A stretch of 64,000 bases of DNA from Streptomyces aureoverticillatus. Its GTDB lineage: Bacteria > Actinomycetota > Actinomycetes > Streptomycetales > Streptomycetaceae. Positions 53,957 to 62,261 of the stretch are shown one piece after another (the first letter of the stretch is position 1; the number at the start of each line of letters is the position of its first letter). The stretch lies in contig NZ_BMSY01000003.1 in assembly GCF_014649395.1 (NCBI RefSeq), forward strand, positions 620,001-684,000. The letters are read 5' to 3'. The notes below the pieces were generated by a model that did no database searches, was not told the DNA's origin, and saw nothing but the letters and a program-made list of their open reading frames with translations. A program made the translations under genes and the position numbers.

Positions 53957-54641
53957 GCCCCAATCCGCTGACCAGGTCGCTGAGTTCGTCCCGGTACAGC
54001 CTGTCCGGGTCGCCGATCTGCGGGCGCAGCAAGCCGTCGATCTCCAGGGTGACCAGGCCGTGCATGCGGCCCCATACGCGCAGTGCGAGGGCGAGCGCGG
54101 CCGGGGTGAGGGACGGGAAGGCGGCGCGGGCCACGGTGGTGAAGGCGGGGTCGAAGTCGTCCCAGGTGTAGCGGCTGTCGTCCGTGCCGCCCGCGGGGCG
54201 CCGGGCCGTCGTGGCGATTTCCACTATGCCCAGGCACAGTTCGTACTCCGCCTCGGTGCTGTCGGCCGTGTCCGCGCGCGGTGCCTGTCCGCGCCCGCTG
54301 AACAGCAGCCGGAACTCCTGCGGATGTGCCAGCGCCCACGCGCGGTAGGCGAGGCCGTGGGCCAGGGCGCGGGCGGCCGGGTCCGTCGGCGGGTGCGACT
54401 CGCGGGCCTCGCGGAGGTGGGCGGCGAGGTCCCGGTACGCGTCCGCGGCGAGGGCGGCCAGCAGGGCCTCGCGGGTGTCGAAGTAGCTGTAGAACGTGCC
54501 GGGCGCCATGCCCATGTCGCGGGCGATGCCCCGCAGGGCCACGGCTTCCGCGCCCTCCTCCACCAGGTGCTTCAGGGCGGTCGCCTTGATCTCGGCGGTG
54601 GTCTGGGCGCGGTGGCGTTCGCGGCGGCTGGCTGCAGGCAT
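53856..54641 (-). CDS. TetR-family repressor
   Basis: 261 residues from an ATG at 54641. The helix-turn-helix is in ALRGIARDMGMAPGTFYSYFDTRE cut here as GIARDMGMAPGTFYSYF (about residues 42-58). The C-terminal part (TWDDFDPAFTTVARAAFPSL) resembles WHG/TetR_C_33-type ligand domains. It ends in repeats EPTVAA, coded by the same DNA as the ligase tail on the other strand. There is no RBS; TACCAT lies six bases upstream, so it is probably leaderless. It is divergent from the next two genes, its likely targets. Confidence 0.88.
   Translation of the reverse strand: MPAASRRERHRAQTTAEIKATALKHLVEEGAEAVALRGIARDMGMAPGTFYSYFDTREALLAALAADAYRDLAAHLREARESHPPTDPAARALAHGLAYRAWALAHPQEFRLLFSGRGQAPRADTADSTEAEYELCLGIVEIATTARRPAGGTDDSRYTWDDFDPAFTTVARAAFPSLTPAALALALRVWGRMHGLVTLEIDGLLRPQIGDPDRLYRDELSDLVSGLGLRPTEAPEPTVAAEPTVAAEPTVAAEPTEPTEK
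53881..53934. repeat. Three perfect 18-bp repeats shared by two overlapping gene ends
   Basis: TCCGCAGCCACCGTCGGC three times. Plus strand codes PQPPSA in the ligase; minus strand codes VAAEPT in the TetR gene. Confidence 0.95.
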
Positions 54642-54653
54642 GGCCCCATGGTA
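54642..54653 (-). promoter_or_regulatory. -10 element for leaderless tetR
   Basis: TACCAT, six bases, then the ATG at 54641 on the minus strand; no Shine-Dalgarno sequence. Confidence 0.4.
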
Positions 54654-54660
54654 CGGCGAG

Positions 54661-54680
54661 CAAATGTTGAACAGTGTTTG
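54661..54680. promoter_or_regulatory. Candidate TetR operator
   Basis: CAAATGTTGAACAGTGTTTG has outer arms CAAA/TTTG and an inner inverted repeat TGTT-G-AACA. It lies between the divergent TetR and 54769 genes, just upstream of the tetR -10, where a repressor would block both. Inferred. Confidence 0.4.
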
Positions 54681-54768
54681 GAGTTTGGTCAGCGTTCGAG
54701 TTACGTTCGTGGGGTGCCCGGGGGCGTGTGCCGGGTGCGCGGAGATCCACCGACAGGAGGGGTGTGGC

Positions 54769-55590
54769 ATGGCCACGCATGCGTACGGGACCGGGCCGAT
54801 CAAGGGGTACGAGGTCGGGCCGATCCCGATGGAGGCCGCGTTCACGTCGGACTTTCCGCTGGCCGCGGGGGTCGGGGTGCAGGAGATCGTGGACAAGCAG
54901 GAGGTGGAGCGGCGGGTGATGGACGTACGGCCCGGCATGTACGCGAAGTACATGCCGAGCCGGATCGACGCGGGGGCGGCGGCCGGGTCGGCCGGGACCC
55001 ACTTCACCGGGGGGCGGTACCTCTTCGAGACGTGGGACGACGTGCTCGACTACGAGCGGTTCACCAGTGAGGAGTTGGAGTTCGAGCCGGGGGTGAAGTT
55101 CTGGAGCCGGTCGTTCTTCTTGGATGTGGAGCGGTTTGTCTGGCGGGTCGCCGGGGCTCACAACTTTCTGCCTCTGGAGGAGCATCACGTGAGCCGGTTC
55201 GAGCGGTTCCGTTATGCGTACGAGGGGGACGCCGGTGTGGTCGTGCAGCGGGCGTGGGCCTCCCTGCGGGGCGAGGCGGAGGCGCGGGGGCTGGGGGCCG
55301 TGTGGCTGTTGCATCAGCCTGAGCAGCGGTTGATCGGGATCCACTCGGTGGCGTCCCGGGATGCCTCGGCCGCGCTGGAGGCCCAGGTTTCCCTGGGCTC
55401 GCTGCTTCCGGGGTCCCTTGCCGTGGGACGGTACTTCGACCGGACGAGTCGGATCCTGTCCCTCTGGCTCCCGAAGTCCCGGCTGGCGGGCGGGGTGCCG
55501 TCGGCTTACCCGATGTCGCCCCCGTTGCCGCTGCCGACTGTGCCTGTGCAGGCGGTCTGCGGGGCGCCGAACTTGCCGGAACGGCAATAA
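54769..55590 (+). CDS. Conserved hypothetical protein, DUF of unknown role
   Basis: 273 residues with AGGAGGGG before the ATG. It is rich in aromatic residues (MYAKYMPSRID; GGRYLFETWDDVLDYERF; VKFWSRSFFLDVERFVWRVAG). No signal peptide, membrane segment or known active site is recognised. It is followed 71 bp later by an epoxide-hydrolase-like gene on the same strand, so the two probably form an operon under the divergent TetR. A dimeric alpha/beta-barrel-like enzyme of a degradation pathway is possible but unproven. Confidence 0.75.
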   Translation: MATHAYGTGPIKGYEVGPIPMEAAFTSDFPLAAGVGVQEIVDKQEVERRVMDVRPGMYAKYMPSRIDAGAAAGSAGTHFTGGRYLFETWDDVLDYERFTSEELEFEPGVKFWSRSFFLDVERFVWRVAGAHNFLPLEEHHVSRFERFRYAYEGDAGVVVQRAWASLRGEAEARGLGAVWLLHQPEQRLIGIHSVASRDASAALEAQVSLGSLLPGSLAVGRYFDRTSRILSLWLPKSRLAGGVPSAYPMSPPLPLPTVPVQAVCGAPNLPERQ

Positions 55591-55661
55591 TCCTCTGCGG
55601 TTGGCCCCCCGCCCGTACAGACTTGCGATCACCTGCCCCGCACACCGGAGGAGTCACGATC

Positions 55662-56657
55662 ATGAGCGCATCCGCATCGCTGGACGTGAAGCACACGCTG
55701 CTGGAGTCGGCCGAGAGTCCGGGAGTGCGGATTCATGCCGTCGAGCAGGGGAGCGGGCCCCTCGTGCTGTTGGTGCACGGGTTCCCGGAGACCTGGTACT
55801 CGTGGCGGCGGCAGCTTCCCGCGCTGGCGGAGGCCGGGTATCGGGCGGTGGCCATCGACGTACGCGGGTACGGGCGTTCGTCCAAGCCGCGTGGGACGGA
55901 CGCGTACGGAATGCTCGCGCACGTCGCCGACAACGTCGGGGTCGTGCGGGCGCTCGGTGAGGAGAGCGCCGTCGTCGTCGGGCACGACTGGGGCTCGCCG
56001 ATCGCGGCGAACTCGGCGCTGCTCCGCCCCGACGTCTTCCGGGCCGCCGCCCTGATGAGCGTGCCGTTCGCGCCCCGCGGCGGCCCCCGCCCCACCGACG
56101 CCTTCGCCGCCATCCCCGGCGACGAGGAGTTCTACGTCAGCTACTTCCAGGAGCCGGGGCGGGCCGAGGCCGAGATGGAGCCCGATGTGCGCGGGTGGCT
56201 CTCGGGCTTCTACGCGAGCTACTCCGGCGACACCATGCCGGAGCCGGCCGCCGCGCCCAGCCCCGCGTTCGTGCCCAAGGGTGCCCGGATGTCCGACCGG
56301 TTCGTCACCGGCGGGCCGCTGCCCGGCTGGCTGTCCGAGGGCGAACTCGACGTGTACGCCGCCGAGTTCGAGCGCGGCGGCATGACCGGGCCGCTCAACC
56401 GGTACCGCAACATGGACCGCGACTGGGCGGACCTCGCCGCGTGGGACGGCGTGCCCCTCGCCCAGCCGTCCCTGTTCGTCGGGGGCGAGCTGGACCCCTC
56501 CCTCCAGTGGATGTCCGCCGCCATCGACGCCTACCCCGTCACCCTCCCCGGCCTCGTCTCCTCCCACATCCTCAAGGGCTGTGGGCACTGGGTGCAGCAG
56601 GAGCGGGCCGAGGAGGTCAACGGGATCCTGGTGAGCTGGCTGCGGGCGGTCGTGTGA
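55662..56657 (+). CDS. Alpha/beta hydrolase, epoxide-hydrolase-like
   Basis: 331 residues with a perfect GGAGGAG before the ATG. HGFPETWYSWRRQL is the oxyanion loop, VGHDWGSPIAAN the nucleophile elbow with Asp, GGELDPSLQW the acid region, and GCGHWVQQE has the catalytic His. This is a classical soluble epoxide hydrolase set. Second gene of the unit starting at 54769. Substrate unknown. Confidence 0.9.
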   Translation: MSASASLDVKHTLLESAESPGVRIHAVEQGSGPLVLLVHGFPETWYSWRRQLPALAEAGYRAVAIDVRGYGRSSKPRGTDAYGMLAHVADNVGVVRALGEESAVVVGHDWGSPIAANSALLRPDVFRAAALMSVPFAPRGGPRPTDAFAAIPGDEEFYVSYFQEPGRAEAEMEPDVRGWLSGFYASYSGDTMPEPAAAPSPAFVPKGARMSDRFVTGGPLPGWLSEGELDVYAAEFERGGMTGPLNRYRNMDRDWADLAAWDGVPLAQPSLFVGGELDPSLQWMSAAIDAYPVTLPGLVSSHILKGCGHWVQQERAEEVNGILVSWLRAVV

Positions 56658-56684
56658 CCCACCGCCCCACCGGCCGGCCGCGCG

Positions 56685-57899
56685 CTACATCCACACCCCG
56701 CCCAGGAACGGGTACGCGTCCGCCAGCTTCGTCGGGCCCTGGACCAGCTTGCCCTTGCTGACGATCACGAACTGGTCGCCCTTGACGAGGAAGAAGTGCA
56801 TGTCGTTGTCGAAGGGGGCGGAGGTGGCGGTGTCGGGGCCGAGCAGGAACTCGGCGGGGGCGTGTTCCAGCTCGAAGGGACCGATCTGTTCGAGGCCGAA
56901 ATCGGAGAGTATGGACTCCTCTTCGAGGAAGAGCGCCACCCTCTCCCCCTTGGCGTCCGCAGCGGTGGCCGCTTTGATCTGCCGCTCCCTGTCCACGGCG
57001 TTCCGACCGCGTGCCAGGGAGCGGGCCTCGTCCCCGGACCGCTCCGAGAACTCCCAGACCTCGCCCGTGATGATGGCCGCGTGCGTGTAACTGCTGCCCT
57101 TGCGGGCGTTCAGGACGTCGGCGGCGTTCTCGGGGAATCCCACGGGCAGGTGCGGGAACTGCTCGCTGATCTTCTTCGGGCCCGCCTCGATGCCGCGCCG
57201 CGGCGAGAAGCGGATGAACTCGTCCCCGCGGAAGCCGTCGAACCGCAGGTACGGCGCCCTGGGGTCCGGCACCGTCTTGGCCATCGTCTCGAAGACGCCG
57301 CCGCCCGCGTCCAGGATCCCCTTCAACCCCGACGCCAGGACGTTGGCGGGCGTGGAGAAGGTGCCCGGGCTGACCACCCTGGCCGTCAGCGCGTCGAACG
57401 CCTTCGACTGGCCGAGCGCCGGGACGCGTTCGACGCGCCACACCTGCGTGCCGCGGTCCTCGCCCGTCTTCGGCTCGGCCTGCTCCAGCTCGGCGTTCGC
57501 CTCCTGGCGCTCGCCCCGCACCGCGAGGTTCTTGGCGCTGTTCGCGTTCACCCAGACGTAGAGGTCGTCGCCGACCGGCTCCGGCCGCCACAGCTGTGTC
57601 GCCAGCAGGTCGTCCCGCGACTCGGGCGGGCACTGCTGCACCGCCGCGCCGGCGCGCTTCCTGTTCACCATGATGTCCATGCGCAGCGTGCTGTGGACGT
57701 TCTGCAGGGTCCAGTGCCCCTCGCGCGCGCTGTGCGGCTTCAGGTGCCAGAACTGCCGGTGCCGCTCCGGCCCCTCGGCGTGCAGTTCGTCCAGTACGAC
57801 CTTCGCGCCCTGCTTGGCGCCTCCTCCCGGCTGCACCCCCGCGTACAGTCCGCTCGCCTCGTTCTTGATCAGGTAGATGCCCTCGGACAGTGCTGCCAC
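56685..57899 (-). CDS. Ricin-type beta-trefoil protein with hemopexin-like C-terminus
   Basis: 404 residues from a GTG at 57899 with GGGAGG seven bases before it (a TTG at 57905 overlaps the RBS). Residues 1-150 form a beta-trefoil with three QxW-like repeats (QFWHLK, QLWRPE, QVWRVE) and start GIYLIKNEASGLYAGV, as in RICIN domains. Residues 205-404 contain repeated FxxxxFIRF/HFFLVKGDQFVI strands like a hemopexin propeller, with a segment rich in acidic residues between. No signal peptide is seen. It may bind a sugar or another ligand; no enzyme motif found. Confidence 0.7.
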   Translation of the reverse strand: MAALSEGIYLIKNEASGLYAGVQPGGGAKQGAKVVLDELHAEGPERHRQFWHLKPHSAREGHWTLQNVHSTLRMDIMVNRKRAGAAVQQCPPESRDDLLATQLWRPEPVGDDLYVWVNANSAKNLAVRGERQEANAELEQAEPKTGEDRGTQVWRVERVPALGQSKAFDALTARVVSPGTFSTPANVLASGLKGILDAGGGVFETMAKTVPDPRAPYLRFDGFRGDEFIRFSPRRGIEAGPKKISEQFPHLPVGFPENAADVLNARKGSSYTHAAIITGEVWEFSERSGDEARSLARGRNAVDRERQIKAATAADAKGERVALFLEEESILSDFGLEQIGPFELEHAPAEFLLGPDTATSAPFDNDMHFFLVKGDQFVIVSKGKLVQGPTKLADAYPFLGGVWM

Positions 57900-58014
57900 G
57901 GTCAACCTCCCGGAACGACGGGTCGGGCACGCACCCGCGGTGCGCAGCGGTCAGCCTAGAAGCGCGGGCCGTGATCCCGATACGGCCCGATTTCGGTCGT
58001 TATTAACCCCTCAA

Positions 58015-58248
58015 CTACGAGAGTTGCCAGTCGCTCCCGTAGCGCTCGACCTTGCGGTGCAGCCACTCCCTCATCTCGCTCTCCTCCAGCGCGGTCGCGG
58101 GCCTGAGGTCGCCCACCCTGATCGTCGCCACGAAGTGCGTGAACCGTACGCGGCGGAACTCGCCGTGGGCGGACAGCACTTTGCCCGGGCCGTAGATGTC
58201 CGTCGTCGCGTGCGCCACGTAGGCGCCCTGCTGGTGGGGGGTGTCCAT
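58015..58248 (-). CDS. Small hypothetical protein next to an XRE regulator
   Basis: 77 residues from an ATG at 58248 with GAGAGG before it. Sequence starts MDTPHQQGAYVAHATTDIYGPG and ends in a charged helix (MREWLHRKVERYGSDW). It is divergent from the XRE gene. Small proteins of this type are common beside XRE/DUF397 pairs in streptomycetes, but I cannot assign a function. Confidence 0.6.
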   Translation of the reverse strand: MDTPHQQGAYVAHATTDIYGPGKVLSAHGEFRRVRFTHFVATIRVGDLRPATALEESEMREWLHRKVERYGSDWQLS

Positions 58249-58262
58249 CGTGCTGCCTCTCG

Positions 58263-58288
58263 CTGTGTGTGTTGTTTCGATCACACAG
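58263..58288. promoter_or_regulatory. Inverted repeat between the divergent small gene and XRE gene
   Basis: CTGTGTG and CACACAG, perfect 7-base arms 12 bases apart, 15 bp upstream of the small minus-strand gene. A plausible operator for the adjacent XRE regulator; inferred. Confidence 0.35.
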
Positions 58289-58358
58289 TGCGTTGGGCGA
58301 GGTTAGGCTCGCCAGTAGGCGGGGCTTGACAACTGTGCTGGCACGGTAGGGAGTTGCG

Positions 58359-59186
58359 ATGGCCATCGAGGACAGCCCGGAATCCCGGCTGCGGTACGGG
58401 GAGGAACTGCGTTCCCGCAGGGAGGCGGCTGGGTTCACCCAGGAGGAGCTGAGCGTGCGGGCGATTATGTCCCGTACGCATATCGCCCACATCGAGGCGG
58501 GCAGGCGGCGCCCCAACTTGGATGACGCGCAGCGTCTGGACGACGTCTTGGGTGCGGGGGGTGTGTTCGTACGGTTCCTTCCGTCCAAGTCGGAGGGGCG
58601 CGTTGCCGAACACTTCGCAGAGGTCCTGGAGCTGGAGCAGAAGGCCACGGTCATCCGTACGTACGCGTCGCAGCTCGTGCCTGGCCTGTTGCAGACGAGG
58701 GGGTACGCGAGGACGGTCTTCCAGGCGTTCACTCCGCCCAGGACGGATGAGGAGTGTGACCGGCTCGCTGACACACGGCTGGCGCGTGCTCGCATTCTGG
58801 AGAACTTCAAGTCGCCGGTGGTCTGGTTCCTGCTCGACGAGGCGGTGCTGCGTCGTGCCGTCGGCGGCCCAGCCGTCATGTGCGAACAACTGCGGCACAT
58901 CACGCAGTTGATGGAGATCCGCCGCGTCCGCGTGCATGTGCTTCCGTTCTCGCTGGGGAATCACGCCCTGTCAGAGGGGCTTGTGCACCTGATGTGGTTC
59001 GACGACCTGCCGTCCATCGCCTACGTTGAAGCGCTGAAAACGGGCAGGGTGCTGGAGCTTCCGTCAGCGGTGCACGAGTGCCAAGTGGCTTACGATCGCG
59101 CCATGGGCGACGCCATGTCGCTTACAGAGTCTCTTGCTCTGATCAAGTCCGTCACGCAGGAGTACGAGAATGCACAGCAGCCGTGA
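58359..59186 (+). CDS. XRE-family regulator with DUF5753 domain (WhiJ-like)
   Basis: 275 residues with TAGGGAG before the ATG. Helix-turn-helix at residues about 15-65 (GFTQEELSVRAIMSRTHIAH), then the DUF5753 ligand-like domain (YASQLVPGLLQTRGYAR; VLPFSLGNHALSEG). Regulators of this kind are abundant in Streptomyces and work with a small DUF397 partner, as in the whiJ and abaA loci. Its last 17 bp overlap the DUF397 gene. Confidence 0.92.
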   Translation: MAIEDSPESRLRYGEELRSRREAAGFTQEELSVRAIMSRTHIAHIEAGRRRPNLDDAQRLDDVLGAGGVFVRFLPSKSEGRVAEHFAEVLELEQKATVIRTYASQLVPGLLQTRGYARTVFQAFTPPRTDEECDRLADTRLARARILENFKSPVVWFLLDEAVLRRAVGGPAVMCEQLRHITQLMEIRRVRVHVLPFSLGNHALSEGLVHLMWFDDLPSIAYVEALKTGRVLELPSAVHECQVAYDRAMGDAMSLTESLALIKSVTQEYENAQQP

Positions 59187-59394
59187 GCAGTACGCACGGG
59201 TCATCGACGCTTCGTCGCTCACGGCGTGGCGCAAGTCGACGTACAGCGCAGGCGAAAGCGGCGACTGCCTCGAAGTCAGCGACGCCCACCGCGAGGTGGG
59301 CATACCGGTCCGCGACAGCAAGAACCCCCACGGCCCCGCCGTACTCTTCGGCGCCCCCGCCTGGCAGGCGTTCGTCACCTACCTCTCCAGGTAG
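59170..59394 (+). CDS. DUF397 protein, partner of the XRE regulator
   Basis: 74 residues. Typical DUF397 motifs: AWRKSTYSAGESGDCLEV and VRDSKNPHGPAVLF, ending WQAFVTYLSR. It overlaps the end of the XRE gene, so the two are cotranslated. DUF397 proteins are thought to relieve repression by their XRE partner. Its 3' end overlaps the convergent response regulator by 16 bp. Confidence 0.93.
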   Translation: MHSSREQYARVIDASSLTAWRKSTYSAGESGDCLEVSDAHREVGIPVRDSKNPHGPAVLFGAPAWQAFVTYLSR

Positions 59395-60023
59395 GCCAGT
59401 ACAGCCAGCACCCGCCGGTTCGCGGACTCCGAAGGCGGCAACGCCAGCTTCATGAAGATGTTGCTGACGTGCTTGGCGACGGCCTTCTCCGTGACGAACA
59501 GGGCCTCCGCGATGCCCGCATTGGAGAGGCCCTGGGCCAAGCACTCCAGGACCTCGCGCTCACGCGGAGTGAGCGAGGCGAGCGGCTCGTCGCGGGACTT
59601 GCCGGTGACGAGCTTGGACACCACCTCGGGGTCCATCGCCGTGCCGCCGCCCGCGACCCGCTCGATCGTCGCGACGAACTCCGCGCCGTTGGAGACGCGT
59701 TCCTTCAGTACGTAGCCGACGCCCTCGGAGCCCGTGGCCAGCAACTCGCGGGCGTACAGAGGCTCGACGTACTGGGAGAGGAGCAGGACGGGCAGGCCGG
59801 GCACCCGCGTACGGGCGGAGACCGCCGCGCGCAGGCCCTCGTCGCTGAACGTCGGCGGGAGGCGTACGTCGACCACGGCCACGTCGGGGCGCAGCGAGAG
59901 GAGCGCCTCCTCAAGGAGGGGGCCGTTGTCGACGGCCGCCAGGACCTCGTGGCCGAACGCCTGGAGGAGGCGGGTGACGCCGTCCCTCAGGAGGAAGTGG
60001 TCTTCGGCGAGGACAACTCGCAC
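59379..60023 (-). CDS. NarL/LuxR-family response regulator
   Basis: 214 residues from a GTG at 60023 (VRVVLAEDHFLL) with GGAG before it; longer upstream frames are not real. Receiver: AEDHFLLRDG acidic pair, phosphorylated Asp in DVAVVDVRLPP, and Lys in YVLKERV. The LuxR helix-turn-helix is LTPREREVLECLAQGLSNAGIA. It overlaps the histidine kinase gene by 37 bp, so both are made together. Confidence 0.93.
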   Translation of the reverse strand: MRVVLAEDHFLLRDGVTRLLQAFGHEVLAAVDNGPLLEEALLSLRPDVAVVDVRLPPTFSDEGLRAAVSARTRVPGLPVLLLSQYVEPLYARELLATGSEGVGYVLKERVSNGAEFVATIERVAGGGTAMDPEVVSKLVTGKSRDEPLASLTPREREVLECLAQGLSNAGIAEALFVTEKAVAKHVSNIFMKLALPPSESANRRVLAVLAYLER

Positions 60024-61261
60024 GGCAGCTCCATCGTCAGCAGGGTCGGGCCGCCCGGCGGGCTGCTCACGGCGAGGACGCCGTCGAAGTGGGCGAGGCG
60101 CCGCTCCACCCCGCGCAGGCCGGTCCCCGCGGACACGTCCGCGCCGCCCCGGCCGTCGTCGGCCACGGACACCCGCAGCGCCCCGGCCTCGTACCGCAGG
60201 TCGATCCAGCAGCGCTCGGCCTCCGCGTGCTTGGCCGCGTTGGTGAGGATCTCCGACACGGCGAAGTACATCGCCGACTCGACGGGCGGTTCGGGGCGGG
60301 CCGGGAGGTCGATGACGACCTCGGTCTTCAGCGGGCTGATCATCGCCAGGGAGCGTACGGCATCGGCGAGTCCGCGGTCCGCGAGGATCGGCGGGTGGAT
60401 GCCCTTGACCAGGTCGCGGAGTTCCTTGAGGGCGGCCGTGGAGGACTGGCGGGCCTCGACCAGGAGGTCGCGGACGGCGTCCGGGTTGGTCTCCAGGAGG
60501 TGCTCGGCGGCGTTCAGGGTCATGCCCATCGCCACCAGGCGGGCCTGCGCGCCGTCGTGCAGGTCCCGCTCGATGCGGCGGATCTCGGACATCTGCGTGT
60601 CCACCGCGTCGGAGCGGGTGCTCTTCAGGTGCTCGACGCGGGCCGCGAGCAGCTCGGCCTCGCTCGGCGCCAGCAGGACGCGGAGATAGCGGGCGTGCAC
60701 CCGCAGCGCGCACGGGGCCGCCCAGAACACCGAGAGCGGCAGGCACAGCGCGCCGAGCACGCCCGCGAGCATCGCCGTCGCCGGGTCGCCGACCGGGATG
60801 AAGAGGAACCACATGCTGTCCCACTCGGGGGAGAGCCGCGTGCCGACCGCCGCCGTCCACAGGCCCCACACCCCGGTGAGGAACAGCACCACCGGTCCCG
60901 CGGCGATCGCGCCGCCCGCGAACGCGTCGACGTGCACCCAACGCCAGTCCCGGTGCACCTGGTTGCCCTTGTCGAGGAGCTGGGCGCGCAGCGCCTTCGC
61001 CCGCCCCGCGCCGGTGGCGGGCACCTCCCCGTACACGGCCGGGATGTCGATGCCCGCCCACGCGGCGGCGTGCGCCCGCTGGCGGTCGGCCAGGGCACGC
61101 ACCATGCGTACCGTCCCCGGCAGCAGTTTCAGGCCCACCGGGCCGCGGAGCATCGACGACACCGTCATCAGCCACAGCGACAGCCAGAAGGCGCGGTGGG
61201 AGTCGGCCCACAGGGCCAGAGTGCGGCGGAATGCTTTGGTCGCCTGTCGGGTGCGGTTCAT
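59987..61261 (-). CDS. Sensor histidine kinase (HisKA_3 type)
   Basis: 424 residues. Membrane segments at about residues 25-45, 110-145 and 160-190. The H-box is RIERDLHDGAQARLVA, the N-box SEILTNAAKHAEA, and the G-box VADDGRGGADVSAGTGLRG. It phosphorylates the response regulator encoded by the overlapping downstream gene. There is no RBS; GATAAT lies six bases before the ATG, so the mRNA is probably leaderless. The signal is unknown. Confidence 0.93.
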   Translation of the reverse strand: MNRTRQATKAFRRTLALWADSHRAFWLSLWLMTVSSMLRGPVGLKLLPGTVRMVRALADRQRAHAAAWAGIDIPAVYGEVPATGAGRAKALRAQLLDKGNQVHRDWRWVHVDAFAGGAIAAGPVVLFLTGVWGLWTAAVGTRLSPEWDSMWFLFIPVGDPATAMLAGVLGALCLPLSVFWAAPCALRVHARYLRVLLAPSEAELLAARVEHLKSTRSDAVDTQMSEIRRIERDLHDGAQARLVAMGMTLNAAEHLLETNPDAVRDLLVEARQSSTAALKELRDLVKGIHPPILADRGLADAVRSLAMISPLKTEVVIDLPARPEPPVESAMYFAVSEILTNAAKHAEAERCWIDLRYEAGALRVSVADDGRGGADVSAGTGLRGVERRLAHFDGVLAVSSPPGGPTLLTMELPCELSSPKTTSS

Positions 61262-61273
61262 GTACGCATTATC
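61262..61273 (-). promoter_or_regulatory. -10 element for the leaderless kinase gene
   Basis: GATAAT, six bases, then the ATG at 61261; close to the TATAAT consensus. Confidence 0.45.
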
Positions 61274-61369
61274 GAAAGCGGGGTGGGCGGTAGGCAGTGG
61301 TAGAAACTCCCCTCTTCGGGGGCGAGCGCCAAGCGCCGTGTTGGTTTCGCGGTGATGACCGTGCCGGTC

Positions 61370-61412
61370 GGTGGGGGCTTGTCGCGCAGTTCCCCCTTCA
61401 GGGCGCTCGTCC
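61370..61412. repeat. Common Streptomyces intergenic word
   Basis: Contains GGGCTTGTCGCGCAGTTCCC, a sequence I know as frequent in streptomycete intergenic regions. It sits between the kinase start and the next gene's end. Confidence 0.45.
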
Positions 61413-61428
61413 TACCGCAGCGGCACGG

Positions 61429-62241
61429 TCAGGCCAGACGCGTGAGCCAGTCGCCTACCGCCTCGTTGAACTCCTCAGGGCGTTCCAGGTTCGGGAGGTG
61501 GGCTGCGCGTTCGATGATGCGCAGTTGGGAGTCCGGTAGCGCCGCGTGCATCGCCTCCGCTTCCGCCACGGGGGTGTACGTGTCGTCCCTGCCCACCACC
61601 ACCAGGGACGGGACCGTGACGCGGGGCAACACCGGGCGGTAGTCGGGGCGTTCGGCGCGGGCGCGCAGGGCCGCGGCGGCGCCCTGCGGCTGGGCCGCCA
61701 GCATCATGCGGAGCACGTGCGCGGCGGCCTCCGGGTTGTAGGGGGCGGCCATCTTGTGCAGCACCTCCTCCGCGTACCCCTTCATGCCCTCGGCCAGGAG
61801 CCGCTCGGCCGTCTCGCGGCGGAACGCCTTCACGGCGTCCGTGTCGACCGCCGGTGCCGTGTCGGCGAGCAGCAGCCCCGCGATCCGGTCCGGGAAGCGG
61901 GCGTACGCGTCCATCACGATCTGTCCGCCCATGGACACGCCGCCCAGCGCGCAGCGCGCCACGCCCAGGTGGTCGAGGAGCGCCTCCAGGTCCCGGGCGA
62001 AGTCCCCGAAGTCCGTGACCTGCGGGGCGGACCGCGCGGTCGACTCGCCGTAGCCGCGCAGGTCGAAGGTGATCACCCGGTGCGTCCCGGCGAACGCGGC
62101 GACCTGCGGGTCCCAGAGGGAGCGGTCGAAGGGGTGGCCGTGGACGAGGACCAGGGGGACGTCCTGGTCCTGGTTCTCGTCGGGGCCGGGGTGGTCGTCG
62201 TAGGAGAGGTGGACTCCGTTGCTGAGCTGAGCAGTTGGCAT
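61429..62241 (-). CDS. Alpha/beta hydrolase (Ser nucleophile)
   Basis: 270 residues. HGHPFDRSLWDPQ is the oxyanion loop, GGVSMGGQ the nucleophile elbow with Ser, VVGRDDTYTP the acid, and ERAAHLPNLERPEEFN the catalytic His. The pattern is like 3-oxoadipate enol-lactonase and related esterases. It starts 20 bp after the next gene's stop, so the two may be one unit, but TAGCCT six bases before its ATG suggests a separate leaderless start as well. Confidence 0.88.
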   Translation of the reverse strand: MPTAQLSNGVHLSYDDHPGPDENQDQDVPLVLVHGHPFDRSLWDPQVAAFAGTHRVITFDLRGYGESTARSAPQVTDFGDFARDLEALLDHLGVARCALGGVSMGGQIVMDAYARFPDRIAGLLLADTAPAVDTDAVKAFRRETAERLLAEGMKGYAEEVLHKMAAPYNPEAAAHVLRMMLAAQPQGAAAALRARAERPDYRPVLPRVTVPSLVVVGRDDTYTPVAEAEAMHAALPDSQLRIIERAAHLPNLERPEEFNEAVGDWLTRLA

Positions 62242-62253
62242 GGAGCCAGGCTA
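62242..62253 (-). promoter_or_regulatory. -10 element for the leaderless hydrolase gene
   Basis: TAGCCT, six bases, then the ATG at 62241. Confidence 0.35.
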
Positions 62254-62261
62254 TGTGGCCG

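Noticed and set aside
58320..58358. Standard promoter (TTGACA) for the XRE gene
   Set aside because: The only possible -10 (TAGGGA) is spaced 15 bp away and is the ribosome site, so it is not convincing.
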